Positions 1-11,053 of a stretch of 64,000 nucleotides of DNA are shown here, piece by piece. The DNA is taken from NCBI GenBank assembly GCA_010094025.1, contig ML991813.1, positions 1-64,000 on the forward strand, in the 5' to 3' direction. Each line of letters begins with the position of its first letter. The stretch's first letter is position 1. This DNA comes from Viridothelium virens (Eukaryota; Ascomycota; Dothideomycetes; Trypetheliales; Trypetheliaceae). The position numbers and the translations under genes are program-made. A model generated the notes under the pieces. The model did not search any database. It had not been told where the DNA came from and was given only the letters and a program-made list of their open reading frames with translations.

Positions 1-255
1 CTAAATTTGTACCATTCCTGGCGTAGGAGGAATCCCCCGATACGTAAGTGCATTAATATAATCAATTAGGACCCGCTGCTGTTGTGTTGAGAGGTTGGCG
101 TTGGCGTCTGCTTGAGCAATGGCTCGGTCACGAGTTAACCCTCTGTGGCGTCGCGACAACGTCGAATCGCATATTCCGAATTTTCTGGCTGTAGCAGCAT
201 AATCTTTCGCGCCTCACGATTCCAAATCTGCAATCGCCTCATCAATTGGAGCCAT
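1..255 (-). mobile_element. Decayed pogo/Fot1-type DNA transposase, N-terminal fragment
   Basis: Read on the minus strand from an ATG at 255, this gives MAPIDEAIADLES, a TGA stop, then GAKDYAATARKFGICDSTLS, then a basic stretch, RAIAQADANANLSTQQQRVL and RGIPPTPGMVQ. That is the familiar N-terminus of fungal pogo/Fot1 (Tc1/mariner superfamily) transposases: a Psq-type helix-turn-helix followed by the start of the CENP-B-type DNA-binding domain. An in-frame TGA after residue 13 (probably an old CGA arginine codon) and a TAG at the window edge show it is inactive. The DDE catalytic part would lie left of position 1. I see no terminal inverted repeat inside the window. The fragment lies about 250 bp from the next gene. 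Family assignment is from recall of the motif pattern. Confidence 0.75.
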
Positions 256-506
256 ATTGGTGGAGTTAAAAATTATTGAAGTTGTGTGTGCGGTTCGAAA
301 AATTGCCTGCAGAAGACGATAGCCTGCAGGAGGTGGGGCGGACGAATATACCGCTCACCTCATTCCTACTTTCAGTGCCTTTCCCGCACTACCTACAAGC
401 TCCAAATTTTTTTCACATCCCACTGATTCCTACTCGATTACAGCGTTGGCTCAGCTTCAAGCATTAACAAGGGCGAACTCAACCCGTATCTCGCGATACA
501 GGCAAA

Positions 507-1349
507 ATGCTTAACGAAGATAGTCCACCACCATACCCAGGCCCACCAAGCGCCGAGAGCCCCCGTCCCTTAGCAGATACAGAGAGCACGCAGTTGAGGA
601 ATGAAAAAGACCCGAGGAGATCGCAAGAGAGCTTTGACTCGCGACATCACCGCGATGCCTCCAGTACCTTGAAACCCGGACCCTCAAGACTACGAGCCTC
701 GAGCGCACCTGGCTCAGACTTCCACCGAGGGTCTTTTCGGGCCACTTCTCCATCCGTCCGCGCCCAAGCCAGCGCCACTCCTCCCAAGCTCACCTTCCAG
801 GCCTACAACACCAAAGTGTGGTTCGGCCGCACCGTCGACATCACCATCAACGGCAAAACCGACGTCGCCTTTCATGTCACCTACGCCCGTTCTGGGTTGT
901 TCACCTCCAAACCCAACCTTACTATCCAGCGCACGTCTACTACAGGCCCCATTATCGCGACCGCGTACATGCGCTCTAGCAGGCTGCGGCAAATCGCAGA
1001 GCTGCTGTTTCCCGAGACTGGCGACAGAGTCATCATTGATCGGGTCAGTTTGTGAACGCGGGCGAGCACTCTGATGCTGCAGGGCGGCATGTTTGAGTGG
1101 AAGGGGACGCACCATCACGGCACGTCGATTTGGTCGAGTAGCTTGAAGCTGGTGGATACGCATGACACGATCATTGCCGTGTATGGGGATAAGTCATACA
1201 AAAGCTTCAGGAAGCAGGCGACGATCAGTATTAAGGTGCCCGGGCTGAGCGATGCCATGATTGAAGGAATTGTGTGCAGTGCCCTGGTGATTGCTGAGAG
1301 GGAAAGGCGACAACAAGCTACTGCGGCAGCAGGGATGGCGACCATCTAA
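507..1349 (+). CDS. Tubby C-terminal-like (DUF6593-type) domain protein
   Basis: Two exons, 507..1043 and 1083..1349, give 267 residues. The intron 1044..1082 is only 39 nt (GTCAGT...CTGATGCTGCAG) and joins in phase 0, so that ...VIIDR continues into GGMFEWKGTHHHG. Residues 1-90 are disordered, rich in Pro, Ser and Arg, with a PPPYPG motif. Residues ~95-260 form a beta-rich domain (KVWFGRTVDITINGK, then SSSLKLVDTHDTIIAVYGD) like the tubby-like fold domains of many uncharacterised fungal proteins. These may bind membrane lipids, but the function is unknown. Without splicing the frame stops at 1055, so the intron or a second start is required. The product is probably soluble: no signal peptide or membrane helix is visible. 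Confidence 0.7.
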
Positions 1350-1423
1350 ATTGTATAGTAGAGTACACCCGAGGGTGTAATGATGTCTGCGGGGTACATC
1401 GTATGCTGGCGCGCTCCAACTGT

Positions 1424-2817
1424 TTACGTTCCAGAGGCGACGAAACTTGCAAGACTCCCAAAAGCGAGACCGGCAACAAGGCACAAGCCCATGAAGCCAC
1501 CCGCAGCTTCACGTTCCTGTGGCTCCACCCATTCTCCTGCACCCATCATACTGGTACTCCCAACAAAGCCATTAGTCAGACCGAAGAAGAACTGGACAAT
1601 CCCAAGATAGAACGCGTCGCTCTTCACAACTGCTCCATTGCCATCCAGATTGCACAGCAAATAGAGCGGCACAAAACCTGACCTAGCTATAGCCAGCACG
1701 AGTAGAATCCGTGGTCGCTGTGTGAGGGAAAGACCTGGAAAGCCCGTGATGAGCCGACCAAAGAGATCTCCAGAGTTCCAGAAAAGAAAGCCCAGAGGGA
1801 TGAAAGCCGCCGGCCGGAAGATACGAGGGAGATTAGTTGAAGACCGGACGCTAACGATCCGCTGTGTGTAGACTGGGAACGTCATGGCGAGAGCAAAGGT
1901 GATGAAGACGCTGCTGGCGAGGTATCGAAGCTTCCATGCCAACACCGAGAAGGGAACTGGTTTCCTCTCGGTCTCATCGTGTTCAATAGGAGTGTCTGAA
2001 CTTGCGTCTTGGACGTCTTTCTTTAGGATTGATGCCTGCCGAGCTCGTAGATAGGAGAATGCCAGCAATGTGATCAAGGATATCCCAACAGCAGTGAGAA
2101 AGTATGCAAAAGCTGAATTGGATTGCCGGTGAGCAGTCTCTTGAGCATTAGCCTCCGTGTCAGGAACAGAGAGCACCGATCCGATTTGCGCGAGGCATGG
2201 AAGGACACCGGCCACTGCTTGTCCCGTCATGATCGCTTGTGTGTACTCTTCCCGTCCGAAAGCCTGCGCGTATGCAAAGATCCCGTTCTGGCAGAGTCCG
2301 GTGGCAAGACTTGTGGCGAACACCGCTATGATTATGAACGCAAAGTAACCACCAGCAGAGGTTCCAAGAAAGAGCTTTGTAGAAAGTGTCAAGGCAACAA
2401 ACGTAACGATATTGATGATTAGCGACGCAAGAACGCGCTTGGGGTATGAGGCGTTCTTTTGAAGTTTTTGTAGGACGAGCATAGAACCCAGGTTTGCGAC
2501 GGTCGATACGGACAACTCGGCGGATTGGAAACTTCGCTGTATGGGTTCGCTCTCAGAAAATCGATACTTCAGGTACGGACCAGCAGCTAGAAACATGTTC
2601 CTAGTCAACGGTCAGCAAGGAGTACCGTAATACCATGTTTGACTATCACAAACCAAGCCCATAGCATCGCAATCCCAACCAAAAAGAAGACACTGTATAC
2701 ATTCCACGAGAAGATAGCTGTTCCGGCCTCGATCGGTTCGCCATCAGGACCTATTGCGCCGCCTTCAATAGGTTCATAGGATGGCTTTCGCCGTAATGCT
2801 TTGCGTATCCTCTCCAT
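1424..2817 (-). CDS. FUN26: Equilibrative nucleoside transporter (Fun26-like, SLC29)
   Basis: Exons on the minus strand are 2817..2654 and 2600..1424, giving 446 residues. The 53-nt intron (2601..2653, GTTTGT...CTAG) restores MLWAWNMFLAAGPYLKYRF, the hallmark first helix of ENT proteins (family pattern W-N-x-F-x-x-A-x-x-Y-F). About eleven hydrophobic segments follow, with a charged loop near residues 260-285 (KKDVQDASSDTPIEHDETER), as usual for ENTs between helices 6 and 7. The late ENT-type segment WNSGDLFGRLITG is clear. The family moves nucleosides and nucleobases across membranes; yeast Fun26 is vacuolar. The N-terminus (MERIRKALRRKPSYEPIEGG) is short and cytosolic. The gene is divergent from the methyltransferase at 3649. 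Confidence 0.92.
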
Positions 2818-3648
2818 ATCGCCAAAAAGTGATTATCTGGCCTCCTTCGCAAACAAGGGTTAAATAGGATATTCTTAAAGATTTGGCCAGCTCACGGAAG
2901 CATCGAGATAGAAAAGTCTGAACCCAAGCCCGACAGCATATCGAGCTCCAGTTGTCTTGTGTCTCTCTCGCGTGATGCTGATTGAAGCATGATACGACGG
3001 AGCTCGGTCTCGGTGTACAGATGACACCCACAGCCAGTGTCGTCACCACTAGTCCACTTACAGTAGTGCCACAACAGAACCTTAGGGTGCATGTAAGGTT
3101 GCTAAAGTCTCTTCCCCGACTCTTTACTGTACAGTGCAAACTCGCGAAAGACCCCGCAAGGCTTTCCTCCTTCATCAATTGATCCGTTCAAAGACTGGAA
3201 ATATCGGCATACGTCTTCGATGCTCTGGCCGGTTGACTTAATCCCTCCATTCACACGCCACATCTCCACGTGCGATCCAAGCTAAATTGCACGGACGCGT
3301 ATCTAGGGAGTGCCGCCAAACTCCAGCAATATATGTAGGTAGATACGACACCTTTTCCGACCGCAATGCTCCCATATCGGCATCACTACTCCTTATGAAT
3401 ATCGTCAAGGAATTCCCTCCGACCTGCCGGGATGTGACACCCTGAGTCGTCATCAGGAGCATGGCCCTGGAAGCAGGCATCAGCCTTAGCGCTGAGGCTG
3501 CTTCGAGCACAAAGCTCTCGTCGTATTCGTTCCTCTTAGCAGACCACGATTCAACTCGTAGTTCTACTGACCGCGCCTTGCACCTCTGAGAAAGCCAGAT
3601 ACTAGAAATTCACTGCATCACCTCACCACAATATAGAAGCACACGACC
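2818..3648. promoter_or_regulatory. Divergent intergenic region, transporter / methyltransferase
   Basis: This 831-bp gap separates the 5' ends of two divergent genes. Open frames here are short, overlap one another and match nothing I recognise. It presumably holds both promoters and 5' leaders, but I see no clear TATA box or repeated motif. Confidence 0.5.
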
Positions 3649-4503
3649 ATGTCTACCAGTCAATCGAGCACTTACAAGCAGGGCCACTCCAGCTACACCG
3701 TCGCAAACCACCAGTTACGCACGGCCGAGTCAGATGCCGCTTTCCTCCTACCGCACATCAAGAAAACAGACCACATTCTCGATATCGGCTGCGGGCCCGG
3801 CACCATCACCACCGGCCTAGCCCGATACGCCAGCGAAGGCACAACGGTAGGCATCGACCTCTCTGCGGAGGTCCTCCAGAAAGCGCAGAAGCTGGCCGCC
3901 GAAGCCAACCTACCGACGCAGGGGCCCGGCTCCGTCGTCTTCGTGCAAGGCAACGTCCTCGAGGGGCTCGCCTGCCCGAACAACACCTTCGACATCATCT
4001 TCTGCAGCCAGCTCTTCGGCCACCTGGTGCCCCCGCCCGACGTGCCGCTCCGCGCGCTGACCGAGATGCGCCGCGCCCTCAAGCCCGGCGGCGTCCTCGC
4101 CAACCGCGACGCCGTCGCCCAGCACTTCTACCCGCAGAGCCTCGACCTCGATCGTCTGTGGGTGGGGAACCTGAGCCGGGCGTTGAGCAAGGGGTCGCCT
4201 TTCGCAGACGCCACGAGCCACATCATGCCGTCGCTGTTCCGCCGCGCGGGCTTTGATGCTGACAGTGGTAAGGTCCGTCTCGGTGCTGGGACGATGGTGT
4301 ATGCGGGCGAGGAGTCGAGGAAGTGGTTGGCTTGGCGCGCGACGGGACAGCTGCAGCCGGGAGATCCCTTTCGTCAGAGCTGGCTGGATGCTGGCATTTC
4401 GGAGAACGAGATTCAGGAGACGTTGCTTGCTATGAGGAAGTGGGCTGAGACGGAGGATGCTTGGTATGCGTCGCTGCAGTGTGAGATGCTTGCGTGGAAG
4501 TAG
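3649..4503 (+). CDS. Class I SAM-dependent methyltransferase (UbiE/COQ5-like)
   Basis: A single-exon 284-residue protein starting MSTSQSSTYKQGHSSYT. Motif I is textbook for class I SAM methyltransferases: HILDIGCGPGTITTGLARY (residues ~42-60), then VGIDLS (acidic residue binding the ribose), FVQGNVLEGL and the post-motif FDIIFCSQLFGHL with RALKPGGVLANRD. The closest type is the broad UbiE/Methyltransf_11 family; the C-terminal ~100 residues (Trp-rich, KWAETEDAWYASLQ) resemble fungal stand-alone small-molecule methyltransferases. The substrate is unknown and no biosynthetic cluster surrounds it. The start is supported by an in-frame ATG just before the conserved domain, with CACGACC upstream. 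Confidence 0.88.
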   Translation: MSTSQSSTYKQGHSSYTVANHQLRTAESDAAFLLPHIKKTDHILDIGCGPGTITTGLARYASEGTTVGIDLSAEVLQKAQKLAAEANLPTQGPGSVVFVQGNVLEGLACPNNTFDIIFCSQLFGHLVPPPDVPLRALTEMRRALKPGGVLANRDAVAQHFYPQSLDLDRLWVGNLSRALSKGSPFADATSHIMPSLFRRAGFDADSGKVRLGAGTMVYAGEESRKWLAWRATGQLQPGDPFRQSWLDAGISENEIQETLLAMRKWAETEDAWYASLQCEMLAWK

Positions 4504-4892
4504 GCGTGAGATGTACCTTTGTTGCTGCAAGTAAGAATTAGTTTGAGCGTATTCGAAATATAGGTAAACATCAGCTATAGGTTACATAGAACTGGAGTAG
4601 GTTGTGTGGGGAGAGGATGGTGATCACTGCCAGGATCCGCATCACGGAGAGTTTGCGCCACATAGATGCGGAGGTTACTATAGTTAATCTCCCAATTAGT
4701 ATAGGGGAGCTTTACACGACTATGCACTCATGTTGCCTCACTGTCGAAGGCTTCGAAATCACAATGTACACTCGAGTTTGCGGTAGTCATATGTACACGA
4801 GGATCTGAGGGATTCTCCAAAGCAATGCTATGTACTCTACAGGGTATCGCTCTATTCTATCCAATGAACGCCAGCTATGCGAGTTGCCGTTT
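4504..4892. other. Convergent 3' intergenic region
   Basis: This 389-bp stretch lies between the stop codons of the methyltransferase (+) and the mannosidase (-). It is AT-richer than the genes, as expected of 3' untranslated regions and polyadenylation sites. I see nothing else in it. Confidence 0.5.
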
Positions 4893-6843
4893 TTACGAAG
4901 GCCTCTTGAAAGGATGCGCTTCCGTGTTACTGCAAGTTAATGTCAGCAATACTATAGAGAGCTTGAAGGTCTGTGAAAGCATACAAAACATAATCGTCTA
5001 GACTGACGAGATCCGGTTCTGCGAAGATAAGATAATAATACTTGAGTGTTTCGGCTGTCCAGAACGACTCCATACTATCAATTTTTCGTGGATGTGTGGA
5101 TGTGACGTCCTCGATGCTGGCATGCTGACCGTCATGTCAGCTTTTGGTAGACTGAGAATGGGTCAAGAAAGCTTACTGCAACATCGGTCCGAGTATATCT
5201 GTTCACGGCCTGGAACATATCCCATGCCTTGTCCTGTAACGTCTTATCGCCCGTGATACGATACATGATGAAGACTGATTCAATGGCTTCCGGTCTGTCC
5301 ACATGTTAGTAGCAACACTTAGGGGAGGACGTCAGAGCTCGTACCGAAGGATATATTTCCTTTCTCGAATCTCGGTGAAGCCAGGGAAGAGCCCCATCTC
5401 TTTAACAAACGCTTTAGCTCGCGTTAGAGGCGGATCCTCATCCTCATCCTCTTCGCGATAATGCATATCAGTCGCAATCCAATGATAGTACCGATCCAAA
5501 CTGAATGTGCAGTCACCCGGGTCCAAGCAGGGAACAGCACGAAAGATTTCCGGCCCAATGCCTGTTGGCATGGCTTCGTACGACCAAATGCAGCCATCCG
5601 TCAACCTGCGAGCAGTATCCAACTCCTCAGGTCTATTGAAAACTTTTGCTCCAATACCAACCATACCTCCAACAAAGCACGTAAGATGCTGGCCCTCTGG
5701 ATCAAGCCGCTCGCTTTGAGTAGCAACGTCTCTCATCGTGCCGGAGACAAGGATATCCCGATTCTCCTCGTTTAGTGGTCGGAAAAAGATGTGCTTCTTT
5801 GCAGCTTTAATTGTTCCCTCATACATTTTTCGATATTGTTCACTCAAGCCTCCAACCAAGAGGTACTGCTTCGGGAAATATTCGTAGAGTGAGTCGGACA
5901 TAGCTCCAAAGGTGAAAGTTGCGTCTTTTGTGAAGTCCATCTTTCGAGCATTGACCATTAAAGGCCACATGCCTGGGAGTCGGGTGTCATTTTGTTGTTC
6001 CGCAAGCCCATCGTAGATTCGCTGAACAGCATCAAAGTACTTTGGATCGCCAGTGAGCTGGGTAAGGCGAGTGAACTCCATAGAAAGGGAGCCGAGATCA
6101 GCAACTGGAACTGAAGTTCCAGCTTCTTGCTCCTCTCCAGACGTCGCCTTTTCCCACTCCCAGTACGTGATTGGCATCCTATTAGGTGTATCGAAAGCGG
6201 CATATAAGAAATCGCCCAATTCCACCGCTTTCTTCAAGAGCACTGGATACTTGCCCCGACTGAGGTCGTAGGCGCCAAGAAGTCCTCCCACATAGCGAAT
6301 CGTAGTTTCAAAAACGCTAATTACTTTACTATCTGAGGAGGTAAAGTCTATTTTCTCCACCGCTGCTACGGCAATGGCAAATTCCTTCTTCATACCCATT
6401 ATCCATAATGTATCCAAAGTGTCTATCAATGTTGCGCCCCAGCCCCCGAAGCCGTTCTTGTATTCCCCTGACAAAGGCGTAACCTCGTCTTGAAGCCACG
6501 CATATTTTTGGTATCCCCGATAGCTATGGAGGAAGCTTTCGCGGATAGCTTCTAATCTTTCTTGTCTTTTGCGCTTCCCTGCCTTTGTCTCTTTACCAAA
6601 TTTGTATTGTATGTTTGGTATTTTCGCAGGAGTACCGCTGGGCAAGGGTATCATCGATTCAACAGGGTAACGTTGCGGAACGGCATTCCAATCGATGCGA
6701 TTCTTAATGATAGTCTGCGTTGCGGCGATGGGATCGGTCTGTGTCTGAAGAAGTCCTCCTCCTCCAGATATGCCATGAAAATGGTACAAACAGAAAAGGA
6801 GAGCGACTGCAACAAACACAATCCGCCTGCGGAAATATGCCAT
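4893..6843 (-). CDS. MNS1: Mannosyl-oligosaccharide alpha-1,2-mannosidase, GH47 class I
   Basis: Four exons: 6843..5345, 5294..5177, 5124..4985 and 4929..4893, giving 597 residues. Introns of 50, 52 and 55 nt all have GT-AG ends. From the chosen start, MAYFRRR is a short cytosolic tail followed by the single signal-anchor helix [15 protein letters not shown], as in type II ER/Golgi glycosidases. GH47 motifs follow: [20 protein letters not shown] (~residue 148), [20 protein letters not shown], and at the end [11 protein letters not shown], whose Thr coordinates the catalytic Ca2+ in this family. The last exon is only 37 nt but carries that motif. The enzyme trims Man9GlcNAc2 to Man8 or lower on N-glycans in the ER/Golgi. 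In-frame upstream ATGs at 6963 and 7023 would add a second hydrophobic segment; I judge them less likely. Confidence 0.93.
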
Positions 6844-7301
6844 ATTATGAAGATGCCGTAGGTAGAGACCGCATTGATGCGAAAAAAGAATGAGCAAACC
6901 AAGACCAAAAGCCCCTCCTAGGTACTGTAGAAACGACGACAGAAGGACATGTTGCTCCAGCATTAAGAGCGTTGGAGTATGGGCGCACCTGCAGTGAGTG
7001 CAGTCCAAGGTTGGGTCTGACACGTTTCATAATCTTGCATAATAACCGAAAGGGATAGTAGACCCGACGTACGCCAAGAAACACTTGCCTTGAAGAAGAA
7101 TCTAGTAAGGGCGGGAGAACGGGGTCCTTGTTGCACCGCACCGCCAGTCGTCCACATCTCTTTGCTGGGTGGAAAGGATTGAACGTTCCACGGTCGCGGT
7201 GGAGTCGGGAAATTCTTGGATGTCCGGATAGGATTTTGAGTACTGTATAGTTAATTACGATCTCCGCTTATCTAGTGACGCATGCTCCCAGAGCCACTCA
7301 G
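6844..7301. promoter_or_regulatory. Divergent promoter region, mannosidase / MED20
   Basis: About 460 bp between the likely start codons of two divergent genes. The frame that extends the mannosidase upstream runs through part of it, so some may be 5' leader. No distinct motif was recognised. Confidence 0.45.
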
Positions 7302-7357
7302 ATGTCATCCGTCAGCTCTCCCCTGCACTTACAGGCATTAATTCTGGTTTCGCTAGG

Positions 7358-8131
7358 ATGGGAGCAAAAGGGTGAATGCATAATTCGAGATCTGATTTGC
7401 CTCAAGATTAATATTCGGATAGGATATTTACAATCGCAGAAAGCCAACCCTGTCCAGCTCTCGCCGAAGTGGTAGAGCGCTTGAAGAGAGAATTTGATCC
7501 GGTCCAAGTCGGCCGCTGGAATTTTGATATTCGTCAATTTCGATCGACGACTTCATCTACAGATGGCGCATCACGCGGCGCTCCAGCAGCACCAAGTTTC
7601 CTGCAGATACTGAGCCAGCCGACCAGAGCGGGTCCACTGGAAGTGACTGTCACGACGACAGTGGAAGCTCAATCCCAGACGACCATTTCCATTCCCCCTG
7701 ATCAGGTCGAAGGTTTCCTACAATTGGTTGCTTCGAAATTGGGTGGGCTGTGGGCACCGAGGCCAACATTACAGGTCTCTGGTGGATCAGTATATGATCT
7801 TGGTGAATTCTTTGTGCGGGTTGGGGAGTTGAGACAAGCAGGTAGTCAGGTTGCATCGAGAGGCCTCATCGTTTTAATTGAAGAAGCTGATCAAGCCTCT
7901 TCAGATGAGAACGGTAGTGGCGGTAGTATAAGCTTGGCTGGTCCAGCTACTAGGGATGAGAACAGGGTTGACAGAGACGTGACGGCTGCCCGAGACACGC
8001 TGAGAAATGTCTGGGACAGCTTGCAGATGGAGGGCGCAAAGGAATTCATTAGAGCGGGTCCTCGTGATCCTGGAGCTACCAGATTCGACGAAGCCCAACT
8101 CTGCTGCGAGGCTTTGCGCTTACGCAGTTGA
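7358..8131 (+). CDS. MED20: Mediator complex subunit 20 (Srb2)
   Basis: The main exon, from about 7440 to 8131, encodes CPALAEVVERLKREFDPVQV then GRWNFDIRQFR, and later VEGFLQLVASKLGGLWAPRP, GSVYDLGEFFVRVGELRQ and ARDTLRNVWDSLQMEGAKEF. This order is diagnostic of fungal MED20, the head-module subunit of Mediator that pairs with MED18. An in-frame stop at 7409-7411 shows a 5' exon is needed. Two solutions fit: ATG 7358, donor 7372 (GTGAAT), acceptor 7443; or ATG 7302, same donor, acceptor 7439. Neither gives the usual MPVTG... start, so the first ~20 residues are uncertain. The last residues, ALRLRS, match the family's end. The product is about 230 residues and nuclear. Confidence 0.85.
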
Positions 8132-9308
8132 AGAATGTTTGTCGTGCACAAGATTGATCATGAGGAAGCTTTCGTAAGCAGATGAGTCGTACAACCAGGG
8201 AGCACGATAAGAATCAATGTCGACGAAGCATACTGAAGATTATAGACAAGGTAGCTCTTCTGCCATGTCTGTTCGATGATCTACTGGGTTCTGACACAGC
8301 CATTTTCGAGTGATTGCTGAGGGATCCACGAGAATATGCGGCAATCACAATATCGGTCACCGCCAGTGTCAGCCAGGCCTCTTGGCACCAACATTCCTCC
8401 TTTCACCCCTTGATGGCACAACAGACTGGATTTGGCCTGCGTCTTGTGCCTCTCGGACATGAGCTGCTCCCAGCAGTCATGCCGCCGGCCGGCCTAGCTT
8501 TAACAGTTGGTTCTGTGCCACCACTCGGCAGTATTCGGATGCCAACTTCACCTAGTGGAGCTACCGAGACAGGCAATTCGTTGAAGCGTAAGATGAAAAG
8601 GGAACTGACACGCTGGAGTGCAGGCCGCGCGTAGCTAATTCGCAGTATATGCTCACCTAGATTTGTTTGATTTGTTTAAGTGGTTTGATTCGTTCGTTAA
8701 GCCCTGTTGCACGATAAAGTCAAACTGCAGATTGACGCTGAAGTGGAGAGGTCGGCCGACGGTGAGAGACGGTAGTGGCGGGCGATGACCAGGCTGAGGC
8801 AAGCGAAATCGATCTCCAGGGGCACGGGCGAACCGCCCGGGAGATCTCCCTGGATTCTTTAGCTCAACACCATAGCACCACCAGCATCCATGATGCCTCC
8901 CGGCCAGGCCGTCCCCGTACAAGGATTTCTTTTGCGCCGTGTTTCAAACAATGCAGCCAACGGCCGCTATCTCACCTGTAATCTGCAACACTTGCACCAG
9001 TAGATAACGCCAAAATATGAAGGCCCCACACTGCCTTCATATCACCACCTCTCCCCCTCACATGGGTTAAAGTCTTACTGTAACGTTTTTATTCTGCTTC
9101 AAGTCGCTCCTTTTTTGGCAGGCCATCCACTCCTTGGTCTGGCTCCAAACCCTCCTTCGGGAGTATCTGTCACTCATTCACTTGCGCTTTAGCAGACCAT
9201 TCACTCATTTCGTTGTTGATCAACACGACACACTCATTTACACTTTAAAGTCATTCTGTCTATTTTTCACTGTTTTGAGAGATTTTCAGCATTCATTCCA
9301 TATTCATC
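8132..9308. other. Intergenic, no gene recognised
   Basis: A 1.18-kb gap between MED20 and the GH71 gene, both on the plus strand. Frames of 70-106 codons occur on both strands but show no domain and overlap each other. The last ~300 bp are pyrimidine-rich (TCACTCATTC repeats) and are probably the promoter and leader of the secreted glucanase. Confidence 0.5.
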
Positions 9309-10855
9309 ATGAAAACCACCACTGCATTCTTGCTGCCGATAGGCCTCAGTGCAATCAGCACGACTGTAGACGCAGCTACTGTTCTTGCCCATTTCATGGT
9401 TCAGAACTCGTATGCTTACAGCGTATCAACATGGCAAGAAGATATGACAAGTGCGCAGCAAGTTGGCATCGATGGCTTCGCTCTCAACTGGATCCCTCCT
9501 TACTGCAGCTCGACCGACGCACATCATAACCTGGCCTGGCAAGCGGATCAAATCGCGAACGCTTTCACTGCTGCTGAACAACAGGACTTTAAACTCACTC
9601 TTTCGTTCGATATGAGTTACGGGGTCGGCAGCAACTGCCCCACTGGTCTGGCATGGAATGAGACTTATATGTCTTCCATCATTAGTAACTACACCAACAG
9701 CAGCGCCGCATACAAGTGGAACAATCAAATGCTGGTGACGACCTATGCTGGAGAGAAATACGGAAATGCCTTCTTTCAATACTTAAAGCAAACGCTGTCG
9801 GCACAAGACATCCATATCAGCATTGCTCCCGGTTTCACAAGTTATGCATACGCTGCACAGAATGAGGCCGCTGCAGGCCAAGCCAATGCTTTTATGTCCG
9901 AATTTGATGCCCTTGATGGGTTTCTCAACTGTGAATACTCTCCACTGAATGTCCAAATTTAGGCACTGACAAGAAGCAGGGCAATCTTGGCCACTGAACA
10001 AGAAACTCAATAACACTGGAGATATTGATGTCGCGCTACAGAGCACACTCAAAGCCGCCGGCAAAACCGGTCCCTACATCATGAGTATGTCTCAAAACTC
10101 CATCACCCTCTCAACCCTCGCTAATCTCCGCTCCAGCCATCTCCCCCTGGCAATATAAGGACCTCAACGACGGCAACCCTGAAGACAGCTGGGTCTCCTA
10201 CTCCGACTACCTCTTCCCCTCCCGCTTCGAGTCCGCCGTCTCCACCGTCCACCCGGACATCATCGAGCTCCAGACCTGGAACGACTGGGGCGAATCCCAC
10301 TACCTCCGCGACTTGCCAGCCTCTTTCTCCTCTGGTCCCGCTTCCGCCACTCTCGGCACCATGCAGAACTACGTCAACAACCAGTCTCACTCTGCCTGGC
10401 GCATCATCGCTGACTACTACATCAACTGGTACAAGAGCGGCTCCCCGCCCGACATCACCCAGGACCAGGTCGTCTACTGGTACCGCACCCACCCGAAGGA
10501 CGCGACCTGCAACGGAGGCGGCAGCGTGCGGAACGCACAGTTGCCCGCTGATGCGGTGTTTGCCTGGGCGCTCGTCCGCAATAATGCGACGGTGACGATG
10601 AGCGCGGGCCAGAATGCGTTCTGGCAGTTCAATGCGAATGGCACGGGCCCGCAGATGGGAATGGTACCGTTCCCCGATGACTTGGGGGATGGAATTCTGC
10701 CGGAGGTATCGATTTCCAATGGAGGGAGCTCGATCACGGGGAATGCGTCGACGTATATCACCAGTGATTGCGATTACATGAACTTCAACCCTGTCGTCGG
10801 CCTGGTGGGGCCAGGGGACAAAGTGGGTGCAACCAATCAGAAGGTGCTTGGATAA
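9309..10855 (+). CDS. Secreted GH71 alpha-1,3-glucanase (mutanase)
   Basis: Three exons, 9309..9930, 9980..10084 and 10137..10855, give 481 residues; the introns are 49 and 52 nt. MKTTTAFLLPIGLSAISTT with VDA is a good signal peptide. GH71 signatures follow: VLAHFMVQNSYAYSVSTWQ, GIDGFALNW, FKLTLSFDMSYG, LVTTYAGEKYG, SIAPGFTSYAYA, then after splicing FLNWQSWPLNKKLNNTGDID and ISPWQYKD, and IIELQTWNDWGESHYL, the conserved WNDWGES motif. The last ~140 residues form a beta-rich tail. The family cleaves alpha-1,3-glucan in cell walls; likely roles are wall remodelling or attack on other fungi. Several N-glycosylation sites (NYTNSS, NNQS) are visible. The nearest neighbours are not wall enzymes. Confidence 0.93.
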
Positions 10856-11053
10856 GAAAGAGGAAGATGAAGCGCATTAGCGGACTCGACGAAGGTACAC
10901 GTGCATAGCGGATTGGCTGGGATACAACCTTGGTGGATAGAGTTTACATTCATGATCTCTTTTGGATATTATGAGTTTCGAATACTGTACATATAGTTTA
11001 CTTCGCCAGAGACCTCCCCTAGCCACAGGCAGGGCGGCTCTCTTAAATTCGGG

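Noticed and set aside
3649-4503. Methyltransferase as part of a secondary-metabolite cluster
   Set aside because: No synthase, P450 or regulator lies nearby; neighbours are housekeeping genes.
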